Shown piece after piece: positions 8,612 to 16,219 of a DNA stretch of 46,492 nucleotides. The stretch is from Chloroflexota bacterium. Its GTDB lineage: Bacteria; Chloroflexota; Dehalococcoidia; Lucifugimonadales; JADFKI01. Where the stretch lies: assembly GCA_009840355.1 (NCBI GenBank), contig VXNZ01000013.1, positions 1 through 46,492 on the forward strand. Reading direction: 5' to 3'. Positions within the stretch are counted from its first letter, which is position 1. The number at the start of each line of letters is the position of its first letter. The translations under genes were made by a program, and so were the position numbers. The notes beneath the pieces are model-generated. The model saw only the letters and a list, made by a program, of their open reading frames with translations, searched no databases and had not been told where the DNA came from.

Positions 8612-9049
8612 ATGAAAATCGTCATTCTTAACGGACCAAACCTGAACATGCTCGGCAGACGCGAGCAGGCGTATTATGGCGCCAAGACGCTGGCGGACAT
8701 TGAAGAGCTGATTGCCGAGAAGGGACGCGCGCTTGAGGTAGATACGGAGTTCTACCAATCGAATCACGAAGGCGCGCTCGTGGACTATCTGCAGGCGCTG
8801 ACGCCCGATGTCGAGGGCATTGTGGTCAACGCAGGCGCAATCACGCACTACGGGTTGTCGCTTCGGGACGCGCTGATAGACTCGCGTCTGCCGGTTGTCG
8901 AAGTGCATCTGTCCAACATCCACGCGCGCGAAGAGTTCCGCCGGCACTCGGTCATCGCCGACATCGCGCAGGGGCAAATCGCCGGGCTTGGCTGGCAGGG
9001 TTATATCTTCGCGCTCGAATTTCTCGCCGATAAACTTAAGCAATCCTGA
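8612..9049 (+). CDS. aroQ: Type II 3-dehydroquinate dehydratase
   Basis: 145 residues, the normal size of the dodecameric type II enzyme that converts 3-dehydroquinate to 3-dehydroshikimate. The N-terminal GPNLNMLGRRE holds the anion-binding Asn and the mobile-loop Arg17. The catalytic Tyr is 21 or 22 and QSNHEG follows at 49-54. NAGAITHYGLSLRDAL, then VEVHLSNIHAREEFRRHS, contain His99 and the substrate-binding Arg residues. It starts one base after the Uma2 gene. No other shikimate-pathway gene is in the window. Confidence 0.95.
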   Translation: MKIVILNGPNLNMLGRREQAYYGAKTLADIEELIAEKGRALEVDTEFYQSNHEGALVDYLQALTPDVEGIVVNAGAITHYGLSLRDALIDSRLPVVEVHLSNIHAREEFRRHSVIADIAQGQIAGLGWQGYIFALEFLADKLKQS

Positions 9050-9207
9050 CAGGCGACATTCGCTTGACTTGTCCGGCTAAGGCGGCGTTCGTAGCGAAGA
9101 CAGCGTGGTGACGGAGGGCGGCAAGTGTCGCGTCACCAGCCGCTCGCACAAACTCTAGCAATCCGGATACTGAATACAACTCGACCTCAACCCAAGGAGT
9201 CCGCACA

Positions 9208-9771
9208 ATGACCGTCAACTACGGGGAACTGCGAAAGGGCATGGCAATCGAAATGGACGACGCGCCCTTCATCGTTCTCGAATACGAACAGCGCAAGATG
9301 CAGCAGCGCGCGCCGACCATGCGCATCAAGTTCCGCGAACTCACCACGGGCAGGCAGGTCGAGCGCTCCTTCTCCGGCTACGATGTCGCCTTCACCCTCG
9401 CCGATGTCGAGCGCCGCTCAGCGCAGTACATCTACGAAGACGACAATCTGTACTACTTCATGGACACAGACACATACGACCAATTCCCGCTCAGTTCGGA
9501 GCAGATAGCGGACGGATTGCAGTTTTTGGTGGAGCAAATCGAGGTCGATCTCGTGCTTTACCGTGACAATCCGGTCGCAATCGAACTGCCCATTACGGTC
9601 AATTTGGAAGTCGCCGAGACTGTGCCCGGAGTGCGTGGCGACACGGCGCAAGGCGGCACTAAGCCGGCGACGCTCCAGACGGGGCTTGTTGTGAATGTGC
9701 CGCTGTTCATCAACCAAGGCGAGCTAATCAGGGTGGACACTCGCACCGGACAATATCTGTCCCGCGCATAG
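9208..9771 (+). CDS. efp: Translation elongation factor P
   Basis: 187 residues, with three beta-barrel domains by length. The C-terminal signature GDTAQGGTKPATLQTG and PLFINQGELIRVDTRTGQYLSR is unmistakable. It binds between the P and E sites and relieves ribosome stalling at polyproline. At the domain I loop tip the Escherichia coli Lys34 position aligns, without gaps, with Gln33, next to Arg34 (KMQQRAP), so the EpmA/YjeK lysylation target is not evident. Start supported by AAGGAG eight bases upstream. xseA begins four bases after its stop. Confidence 0.95.
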   Translation: MTVNYGELRKGMAIEMDDAPFIVLEYEQRKMQQRAPTMRIKFRELTTGRQVERSFSGYDVAFTLADVERRSAQYIYEDDNLYYFMDTDTYDQFPLSSEQIADGLQFLVEQIEVDLVLYRDNPVAIELPITVNLEVAETVPGVRGDTAQGGTKPATLQTGLVVNVPLFINQGELIRVDTRTGQYLSRA

Positions 9772-9775
9772 TGAA

Positions 9776-10981
9776 ATGGCAACCATATACACCGTCTCCC
9801 AAATATCGACGTACACCAAGCAGACGCTTGAGCGCGACTCCGTGCTTAGGGACTTATGGGTAAGCGGCGAGGTCACCAACCTTGCGCGCCCCGGTTCAGG
9901 CCATGCGTACTTCAGCGTGCGCGACGGAAACGCGACGATGGGATGTGTGATGTTCCGCAACTCACGCGGTATGCAACATTTGAAGAACGGCGCGGAAATC
10001 ATAGTGCATGGGCGCGTTTCCATCTATGAGCAGCGCGGCGACCTGCAAATCATCGTGGACATCGCGCAGCCCGAAGGCGTGGGCGAACTTCAGCTGCAAT
10101 TGGAGCAATTAAGACTGCAGTTGGAAGAGCAAGGATTGTTCGACGAGTCCCGTAAACGCGAATTGCCGCGCTTTCCTAAGAAGATAGCGGTCGTAACATC
10201 GCCCAGCGGAGCTGTGTGGCATGATATTCAGGATGTCGTTCGGCGGCGCTATCCGCTAGTCGAACTTGCGATTGCGCCGGCCCCGGTTCAAGGCACGGAC
10301 GCGGCGCCGGCGATTGCGGAGGCAATTGAGGCAGCGGGCAGCGAACCGGGCGTCGATGTAATCATCGTGGCGCGCGGTGGTGGTTCACTCGAAGACCTGT
10401 GGGCGTTCAACGAAGAGGCGGTAGCGCGGGCGATATACGCCTGTCCCGTGCCGGTCGTCAGCTCGATTGGGCACGAAACCGACCATACAATCGCCGATGA
10501 TGTGGCGGACTTGAGCGCGCCTACGCCGTCCTCGGCTGCCGAGCGTGTTGTCCCCGACAGAGCGGAGCTGATTGCTTTCGCAGTGGGCGCGGCACAGAGC
10601 ATAGACGCAGCAATATCGCGCCAACTCGCGGCGGGGATAGACCGCACGCAACAACTCGACCGGCGCCTGCAAAACGCCATGCCGGACTTGGACACGATGC
10701 GAATGAGGATAGACGACCGCCTGTCTGCCGCGCATCGCATACTTACGCACACAATCACGTTAAACGCTGAGCGCACAAGTGGGCTGAAACTCCGATTGGA
10801 CACGCTGAACCCCTATGACACGCTGCGGCGCGGTTACGCCATCGTGCAGCGGCGCGACGACGGCAGCGTAGTTAGCGCGGGGGCACAGGTCAAAGCGGGC
10901 GACGCTCTGGATATTACGCTTGACGACGGCAAAATAGAAGCCGAAGTAACGACCGCCAGGAGCGATAATGAGCGAAGTTAA
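9776..10981 (+). CDS. xseA: Exodeoxyribonuclease VII large subunit
   Basis: 401 residues. The N-terminal OB fold (about 1-100) contains LWVSGEVTNL and HAYFSVRD. The nuclease domain has VTSPSGAVWHDI, VARGGGSLEDLWAFNEE and SSIGHETDHTIADDVADLSAPTPSSAAE, then a helical segment and a short C-terminal barrel (NPYDTLRRGYAIV). With XseB it degrades single-stranded DNA to oligonucleotides in the cytosol. The end overlaps the xseB start by 14 bases, consistent with coupled synthesis. Confidence 0.95.
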   Translation: MATIYTVSQISTYTKQTLERDSVLRDLWVSGEVTNLARPGSGHAYFSVRDGNATMGCVMFRNSRGMQHLKNGAEIIVHGRVSIYEQRGDLQIIVDIAQPEGVGELQLQLEQLRLQLEEQGLFDESRKRELPRFPKKIAVVTSPSGAVWHDIQDVVRRRYPLVELAIAPAPVQGTDAAPAIAEAIEAAGSEPGVDVIIVARGGGSLEDLWAFNEEAVARAIYACPVPVVSSIGHETDHTIADDVADLSAPTPSSAAERVVPDRAELIAFAVGAAQSIDAAISRQLAAGIDRTQQLDRRLQNAMPDLDTMRMRIDDRLSAAHRILTHTITLNAERTSGLKLRLDTLNPYDTLRRGYAIVQRRDDGSVVSAGAQVKAGDALDITLDDGKIEAEVTTARSDNERS

Positions 10982-11249
10982 CGCCAACGAACAGGATAAG
11001 CGGGACCAATCACTTGGCGAACTGACCTTCGAGCAGGCGCAGAAACGCCTAGACGAGACGGTGCAGAAGCTGGAGTCCGGCGGGCTGCCCTTAGAAGAAG
11101 CCACGCGCCTGTACGAAGAGGGCATCACGCTCGCGAAGACTTGCAACGAAGCGCTGACTTCCGCGGAACTGCGCATCTCACGCATTCGTACCGAACACGG
11201 TGAGCAGATGCGTTTCATCGGCGAAGAGTCGGCGACATACGAGGCGTAG
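10968..11249 (+). CDS. xseB: Exodeoxyribonuclease VII small subunit
   Basis: 93 residues. The conserved helical hairpin LTFEQAQKRLDETVQKLESG and LPLEEATRLYEEG is diagnostic of XseB. It wraps the coiled-coil arms of XseA. It overlaps xseA by 14 bases and is followed within three bases by a phosphatase gene, giving a likely efp-xseA-xseB-phosphatase transcript. Confidence 0.93.
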   Translation: MSEVNANEQDKRDQSLGELTFEQAQKRLDETVQKLESGGLPLEEATRLYEEGITLAKTCNEALTSAELRISRIRTEHGEQMRFIGEESATYEA

Positions 11250-11251
11250 TT

Positions 11252-11848
11252 TTGCTGAGAATGCTAGGGAAGGGCGCGCGCACCGTGCGAGACCGCCTAA
11301 AGTCGCAGGGCGTGCGCACGACCGCGCTCTGGGCATACGCGCGCGGCATTCCGAAGGTCACCGGCGTGCCGATGCTCGAATACAGCCGCGTTACCGAATC
11401 GCTGTATGTCGGACCACAGCACCGCGAGAACGGAAAGCACGCCCTGGAGCAGGCGGGGATCACGCACATCGTCAACATGCGCGCGGAGTTCGATGATGCA
11501 GAGCATGGCTTGACGCTAGGCGTCAACGGCGCGACGCGATACTGCCATCTGCCGACCATCGACGACGACCCGATTTCGGCAGCGCACATTCGCGAGGGCA
11601 TCGCATTCATCGAACGCGCATTAGCGGAAGGCGGCAAAGTCTATATTCACTGCACGGCAGGCGTCGGGCGCGCGCCAAGCATGGCGGCGGCGTGCCTGAT
11701 TTCCAAAGGATGCAGCGTGGACGAAGCACTAGGCCGCATTCGCGCCGTGCGCCCGTTCATTAAGCCAACGCCCGCGCAAATACGCGCACTGGCAGAGTTC
11801 GAGCACGAGACGAATGGCAACGGCAGCATGAACCGCCGCCGCCAGTAG
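11252..11848 (+). CDS. Dual-specificity protein phosphatase family protein
   Basis: 198 residues from TTG 11252 (or 195 from ATG 11261). The catalytic P-loop HCTAGVGRAPS places the nucleophile at Cys134 and the phosphate-binding Arg at 140; Asp106 in IDDDP is the probable general acid. LYVGPQ and ITHIVNMRAE are typical of the DUSP fold. The first 40 residues are basic and outside the domain. The substrate may be phosphoprotein, phosphoinositide or RNA; nothing local decides. Its position directly behind xseB suggests co-transcription, not necessarily shared function. Confidence 0.85.
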   Translation: MLRMLGKGARTVRDRLKSQGVRTTALWAYARGIPKVTGVPMLEYSRVTESLYVGPQHRENGKHALEQAGITHIVNMRAEFDDAEHGLTLGVNGATRYCHLPTIDDDPISAAHIREGIAFIERALAEGGKVYIHCTAGVGRAPSMAAACLISKGCSVDEALGRIRAVRPFIKPTPAQIRALAEFEHETNGNGSMNRRRQ

Positions 11849-11880
11849 GGGCACAGGGGAGCAAATCCCTGCCGTGCCTG

Positions 11881-12624
11881 TTACTCGTCGTCCGAGCGCA
11901 CCCAGATAAACTGACCGACTTGGTAGCCCACTACCACATCCTCGTCCATGCATTCGAACGCGATTATGCCAGTGGATGTGTTGATTTCCCTGACCACGAT
12001 TTGGTTGCCCGGGATCACCTGATTTTGAACCAGATGCTTCAGCAGAACTTCGTCGTCCACCGGGATTTTGTCAATCTGCAATCTGTTGCCGAGTGGCGCT
12101 TCATTCAAGCGGAAAGACGGGCCGGGCTGCACATAGTCGGTGCCGGGGATCGGGTATCCGAACGGTGAGGTCGTAGGATTGCCGAGCTTTTCCATTATTC
12201 GCTCTTCGAGATACTCGGAGATGGCGTGCTCCAGCAGGTGCGCCTCGACGTGCGCCCGGTGCAACTCGACGTCCAGCATATCCACGACCATGCGCTCAGC
12301 CAGGCGGTGCCGCCGCACAATCTCCTCGGCGCTGCGCTGACCTTTCTTCGTAAGCGACAACTGCTTCTTACCATCAACCGCGAGCAATCCTTCCCTCTCT
12401 AGGCGACGAATCATGCCGCCGACGGTTGGCAATGATGTGCCTAGCCCTTCGCCTTCTGGCAGCATTTTCAGGTGCTCGGCAAGCTGCGTTAAAGTAACAA
12501 CTGTGTCCTCTTCATTCAGCCGATATATGGACAGCAAGTAGTTCTCCGCCGTCATAGATAGGCGCTGCCGAGATGGTGATACCGTATCGATTTTAGAGTT
12601 GGTTTTAGTATTAGTTCTAGCCAT
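11881..12624 (-). CDS. DtxR/MntR family metal-dependent transcriptional regulator
   Basis: 247 residues. A polar N-terminal extension (1-22) precedes the winged helix (about 23-90: MTAENYLLSIYRLNEED, TLTQLAEHL, TVGGMIRRLEREGL). The metal-binding dimerisation domain has RRHRLAERMVVDMLDVELHRAHVEA with the expected His/Glu ligands. The C-terminal FeoA/SH3-like domain ends in VGQFIWV. The family senses Fe(II) or Mn(II) and represses uptake genes. A ferritin gene follows on the same strand about 450 bases upstream in transcription order, and an iron role would fit. An 'EGEGLGTSLP' insertion lies in the recognition region. Confidence 0.88.
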   Translation of the reverse strand: MARTNTKTNSKIDTVSPSRQRLSMTAENYLLSIYRLNEEDTVVTLTQLAEHLKMLPEGEGLGTSLPTVGGMIRRLEREGLLAVDGKKQLSLTKKGQRSAEEIVRRHRLAERMVVDMLDVELHRAHVEAHLLEHAISEYLEERIMEKLGNPTTSPFGYPIPGTDYVQPGPSFRLNEAPLGNRLQIDKIPVDDEVLLKHLVQNQVIPGNQIVVREINTSTGIIAFECMDEDVVVGYQVGQFIWVRSDDE

Positions 12625-12658
12625 AGTACTAAGTCAATCTCCACACTAATCTATCGTC

Positions 12659-12688
12659 AGTCTATCATCTAGCAATTAGACAAGTCAA
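12659..12688 (-). promoter_or_regulatory. Putative promoter of the DtxR-type regulator
   Basis: On the minus strand TTGACT (12688-12683) and TAGACT (12664-12659) are 18 bases apart, leaving a short leader before the ATG at 12624. Inverted CTAAT/ATTAG arms and a direct repeat of TCTATC surround the -10 element (12646-12679), so self-binding by the regulator is possible. Confidence 0.45.
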
Positions 12689-12946
12689 CGATGGCAAAGG
12701 TATCATCCCTTGCAGAGTTATCATCAAAGTAATAGCCATGCAACATTCACATCCATCGTTGTACATGCTCATTAATCGTGCTTTAAGTACGCTGTTGCTA
12801 TGTACATACATGGTCAATAGCTACTCATAGGAATGTGGCCTAATACTATCTTTATTGTCTTGCTATACTTATACATATTGTATGTCTATACAAAATTATG
12901 GCAACCGACTCTGACAGATTCCCGACATCAGCGTCTGCCAAAAGAA
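12689..12946. other. AT-rich intergenic region without a gene
   Basis: Between the regulator promoter and the ferritin terminator. It contains TATGTACATACATG-like palindromic motifs near 12799 and an unconvincing hydrophobic 64-codon frame. No RNA gene was recognised. Confidence 0.4.
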
Positions 12947-12985
12947 GAGAGCCACGCCGCCTTAGATACCGGCGGCATGGCTCTC
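12947..12985 (-). terminator. Rho-independent terminator of the ferritin gene
   Basis: An 8-bp outer stem (GAGAGCCA/TGGCTCTC), one mismatch, and a 6-bp inner GCCGCC/GGCGGC stem around a 9-base loop. In the minus direction it is followed by a T-rich stretch (TTCTTTT). It lies about 90 bases after the ferritin stop. Confidence 0.7.
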
Positions 12986-13076
12986 GTGATATTGTTGCGT
13001 GCGCGGGCTTATGGCGGTGCGCACTAAATTGTTGATCGTTTGCGGTTTGTGGCGGCACGGACCGCCTGCTTTTCGG

Positions 13077-13577
13077 CTATGCGGCGTCGCTTCTAGAGCC
13101 CATCCGGCCGTCCAGAATCAGCAGACCGCTGCCGTCGCCGTCGATAATCTTGAGATGATCGACAATCTCTTCCGCCGTCTTTTCCTCTTCCACCTGCTCG
13201 TTGATGAGCTCATGCAGCATTACCTGCGCCGCGTAGTCGCTCTCCTCAATGGCGATCTGATACATGCGGTTGATGAGCGCGGTAACTTTGCGCTCATGAT
13301 TAAGCGTGCGCTGCATCACATCCAGCGGGCTCTCAAAGTCTGTCGGTGGCTGCGCGATAGCCTGCAGCGTGGCGCGTCCGCCCCTGTCGTGCACATAGTC
13401 GAAGAACCGCATCGCATGCGAATTCTCCTCCTCGTTCTGCAGACGCATCCAGTGCGCGAAGCCCGGCAGGTTCTCGTCCTCAAAGTACGCCGCCATAGAC
13501 AGGTACAGATACGCCGACTCCAATTCCGCGTTAATCTGGTCGTTGAAAGAATCTTCTAGAGTTGTACTCAGCTTCAA
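13077..13577 (-). CDS. Non-haem ferritin
   Basis: 166 residues from a TTG start. The start is chosen because a perfect AGGAGG (13584-13589) lies six bases upstream and MKLSTTLEDSFNDQINAE is the normal ferritin beginning; the frame upstream is non-coding in look. Ferroxidase ligands are Glu18, Glu51, His54 (EEENSHAMRFF), Glu95 and Gln128. It stores iron as a 24-mer in the cytosol. The tail after residue 146 is Gly/Asp-rich. It is transcribed towards the DtxR-type regulator and has its own terminator. Three 15-bp direct repeats lie upstream (13743-13803). Confidence 0.92.
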   Translation of the reverse strand: MKLSTTLEDSFNDQINAELESAYLYLSMAAYFEDENLPGFAHWMRLQNEEENSHAMRFFDYVHDRGGRATLQAIAQPPTDFESPLDVMQRTLNHERKVTALINRMYQIAIEESDYAAQVMLHELINEQVEEEKTAEEIVDHLKIIDGDGSGLLILDGRMGSRSDAA

Positions 13578-13742
13578 TTTAGTCCTCCTATATGGGCATT
13601 CTTGCCATGCTATTTTGGCGCTTACAAGCACCATTTCTGTCAGCCGTGCATCAATAATTACATCATTTGTGAGGCTAGTCCAGATTGAATATCAAAATAA
13701 TTTCGCCTACAGCATCGGGCAACTGCATGCATGACATGTAGC

Positions 13743-13803
13743 ATTGGCTTGGACATACACACGCTATTGGCTTGTGCATATTCATACCATTGGTTTGAAC
13801 ATA
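13743..13803. repeat. Three 15-bp direct repeats with a 23-bp period upstream of ferritin
   Basis: ATTGGCTTGGACATA at 13743, ATTGGCTTGTGCATA at 13766 and ATTGGTTTGAACATA at 13789; the starts are exactly 23 bases apart. A much weaker fourth copy may begin near 13812. The repeats lie between the divergent ferritin and nitroreductase genes. Arrays of this kind are usually protein-binding sites, but no regulator can be assigned. Confidence 0.7.
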
Positions 13804-14084
13804 ATCTACTGTTCGGTTATATGGTTCGCTTTGCTCCTAATGGACATACTACTTACTTAATATAGATTAATCACTCGAAGTACTACAGATTACGAACATA
13901 AGACGGCTGCACACAAACTGGGTATGATGGAATAGGGAGGTCAAGCGGTAGTACAATAAATACACGCAGATTTTGTGCTGCGTGCGCAATACCTATATGA
14001 TATGAAGCGGCAGGCATCAAATGGCGCGGTTGACGCGACGAAGTCAGCACACGATAAGGACTTCTTAGGAAGGAGAGAAGCTAC
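13804..14084. other. AT-rich spacer upstream of the nitroreductase gene
   Basis: No gene is visible. The region is rich in TA-containing words and ends with the AGGAAGGAGAG Shine-Dalgarno sequence of the next gene (about 14068-14078). Confidence 0.4.
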
Positions 14085-14705
14085 ATGACTACAGACATGA
14101 TTGACAGCAGCGATGTGGCGGTACCGGACACACCAACTTCGGTGTACGACGCCATCTACAGCAGGCGGACGACCCACGATATGACCGACAAGGAAGTGCC
14201 GCGCGAGGTGCTGGAGCGCCTGCTGGACACGGCTATCTGGGCTCCGAACCATCGGCTGACAAATCCATGGCGCTTCTTCGTGCTGGGAAAAGGCAGCGCC
14301 GCGCGCGAAAGAGTCGCCGAGCTGGCGTGGCAGGTTGCGTACAATAAGGTCACCAACCCGAATCCGGAGCAGAAGCAGCGGTCGGCGGACGACAGCAAGC
14401 GCCGCGTGCTGGACGCGCCCGCGCTGATTTACGCGTACAGCGTGCCCGGCGGGGACGACGAGACTACGCAGGAAAACTATGCCTCCGTGTGCTGCGCCGT
14501 GCAAAACATGGCGCTCGCCGCGGTCGCCGAAGGTCTGGTGGTTGATTGGAGCACAGGGTCGGTCACGAAGCACCCGCAACTCGCCGAAGCATTCGGCGCA
14601 GGCGACGACTGGGAGATGGTTGGCGCGCTGTTCATCGGCGAGCCGGCGAACGAGCCGGCATCAAGACGCAGCGCAACGCAAAGTATCACATCGTGGCTGG
14701 ACTAG
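14085..14705 (+). CDS. Nitroreductase family protein
   Basis: 206 residues. The FMN-binding opening is AIYSRRTTHDMTD (about 24-36), then WAPNHRLTNPWRFFVL. The dimer/FMN helix NYASVCCAVQNMALAAVAEGL and the GEPANE loop near the end follow. The family uses FMN and NAD(P)H to reduce nitro-aromatics, quinones or enoates, or in cofactor pathways. AGGAAGGAGAG precedes the ATG at a suitable distance. It diverges from ferritin across a repeat-bearing intergenic region, so a stress or iron link is conceivable but unproven. Confidence 0.85.
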   Translation: MTTDMIDSSDVAVPDTPTSVYDAIYSRRTTHDMTDKEVPREVLERLLDTAIWAPNHRLTNPWRFFVLGKGSAARERVAELAWQVAYNKVTNPNPEQKQRSADDSKRRVLDAPALIYAYSVPGGDDETTQENYASVCCAVQNMALAAVAEGLVVDWSTGSVTKHPQLAEAFGAGDDWEMVGALFIGEPANEPASRRSATQSITSWLD

Positions 14706-14729
14706 CGGCAGACGCGAACTTGAATGAGG

Positions 14730-14805
14730 TGGTACCCCTGCCCGGACTCGAACCGGGGCACACGGTTTAGGAAACCGTTGCTCTATCCTCCTGAGCTACA
14801 GGGGC
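14730..14805 (-). tRNA. tRNA-Arg (anticodon CCT)
   Basis: 76 bases including an encoded CCA. Anticodon arm ACGGT-TTCCTAA-ACCGT gives CCT, reading AGG. D-arm GCTC...GAGC and T-loop TTCGAGT are normal. The acceptor stem closes with a G1-U72 wobble, as does the tRNA-Arg at 27684. Confidence 0.95.
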
Positions 14806-14946
14806 ACATACACAATTGTACACCCGCCGGCGCCCGCTTGTCAGGCATTGGCGGGGAAATTACACCATTTGACTGATGTGGTAACCTTGTCTGCGTTATT
14901 CTCACAGGTCATAGTCCCATAAGTCATTGCATCGAGGTGCGCATAT

Positions 14947-16047
14947 ATGAAAATTACCAATGTCAAGGTAGAGATGTTCAACTGGAAGTCCGAGCCTTGG
15001 AAGACCAACGCGCGGACTCACTTCGGCGATACGCGGCAGCTGGGGATCGTAACCGTTGAGACGGACGAAGGCATCAGCGGCAACGCATTCCTAGGCTCGT
15101 CCAGCGTCGGCGCAAACCACTATGCTCCCGCACTTATCGAGTTCCTGAAGCCGATGCTCTTGGGACGCAATCCGCAGGACATTGGCGCAATATGGTGGGA
15201 CATGTGGAAGCGCAACCGCTCCGTGTCCACGAACGCTATCGGCGCTATCGATATCTGCCTGTGGGACATCAACGGCAAGATTGCCGGTCAGCCTATCCAT
15301 AGGATGCTTGGCACTTGCAAAGAGTCCGTGCCCGTGTATTCATCCACCGCTTGGTGGGAGACGACCGACGAGTATGTCGAAGAGGCGCTGCGATTCAAAG
15401 CGGACGGCTGGACCGCGCACAAGATTCACCCGCACGGCAACCCACAGTTCGACATCGAAATCTGCAAGGAAGTTCGCAAAGCGGTCGGCGACGAGATGAA
15501 GTTGATGCTCGACTCCATGTGGATGTACCAATATGAGGACGCGATGCGCGTCGGCCGCGCCATCGAAGACCTGAACTTCTACTGGTACGAAGACCCGCTG
15601 GTGGAAGAGGACATTTACAACTATGTCAAGCTGCACCAGAAACTGGACATCCCCATCATGTCCACCGAGTACGCGCCGGGTAGGTACTACGGCATGACGC
15701 AGTGGATTACGCAGTACGCGACGGACATACTGCGCGGCGATGTCGCGGTTACCGGCGGCATCACTCCGATGATTCGCCTGTGCCACCTCGCCGAAGGCTT
15801 CAATATGAAATGCGAAGTGCACCACGGCGGCAACTCGCTGAACAATGTGGCGAACCTACACATCACAATGGCCGTGCCAAACTGTGAGTTCTTCGAGTTC
15901 TTCCCCTGCACAGGTGCGAACATGTACGGCTTGGTCGAAGACATCGACATGTCCGGCGGCGTGGTGCACGCGCCAAACGAGCCGGGTCTGGGCTACCAGA
16001 TTGACTGGGATCTGGTCAAGCGCGAATACACCGCGACACTCGACTAG
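14947..16047 (+). CDS. Mandelate racemase / muconate lactonizing enzyme family protein, second paralog
   Basis: 366 residues of the enolase superfamily. It differs clearly from the paralog at 5736: the second-strand base motif is Lys159-x-His161 (KIHPHG) instead of KxK. Metal ligands are Asp189 (LDSMW), Glu215 (YEDP) and Glu241 (STEY). His292/His293 (EVHHGGNS) replaces the usual lone His. KxH motifs occur among acid-sugar dehydratases such as the rhamnonate type, but I would not name the substrate. GAGGTG lies eight bases before the ATG. The ABC importer downstream has its own promoter. Confidence 0.83.
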   Translation: MKITNVKVEMFNWKSEPWKTNARTHFGDTRQLGIVTVETDEGISGNAFLGSSSVGANHYAPALIEFLKPMLLGRNPQDIGAIWWDMWKRNRSVSTNAIGAIDICLWDINGKIAGQPIHRMLGTCKESVPVYSSTAWWETTDEYVEEALRFKADGWTAHKIHPHGNPQFDIEICKEVRKAVGDEMKLMLDSMWMYQYEDAMRVGRAIEDLNFYWYEDPLVEEDIYNYVKLHQKLDIPIMSTEYAPGRYYGMTQWITQYATDILRGDVAVTGGITPMIRLCHLAEGFNMKCEVHHGGNSLNNVANLHITMAVPNCEFFEFFPCTGANMYGLVEDIDMSGGVVHAPNEPGLGYQIDWDLVKREYTATLD

Positions 16048-16072
16048 CGACACCCTACTTTACATCAATCGA

Positions 16073-16114
16073 TGGACAGGATTAGCAGGATTATTATCCT
16101 GTTTGTCCTGTCCA
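16073..16114. terminator. 19-bp-arm palindrome, possible terminator and dispersed repeat
   Basis: TGGACAGGATTAGCAGGAT, loop TATT, then its near-complement: 15 of 19 positions pair. It lies 25 bases after the MR/MLE stop. No clear T-run follows. Its CAGGATTAGCAGGAT core recurs as AACAGGATTTACAGGAT at 23685-23705 and as a shorter form at 41480-41497. Confidence 0.55.
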
Positions 16115-16146
16115 TTGTGCTTGTACCCACTATATTCAAGTTGGAA

Positions 16147-16177
16147 TTGACATTTACTATACAATAAGTGGTATAGT
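16147..16177 (+). promoter_or_regulatory. Putative promoter with overlapping palindromic operator for the peptide ABC operon
   Basis: Consensus TTGACA at 16147-16152 and TATAGT at 16172-16177, spacer 19. A perfect inverted repeat ACTATAC-N8-GTATAGT (16156-16177) fills the spacer and covers the -10, as expected for a repressor site of GntR size. The transporter gene starts 43 bases downstream. Confidence 0.55.
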
Positions 16178-16219
16178 GCATCTATCGGAATGACTATCCA
16201 CTCGTGAGGATGTTGACTA

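Noticed and set aside
12833-13027. 64-codon hydrophobic plus-strand frame
   Set aside because: It reads through the ferritin terminator and has no ribosome site.
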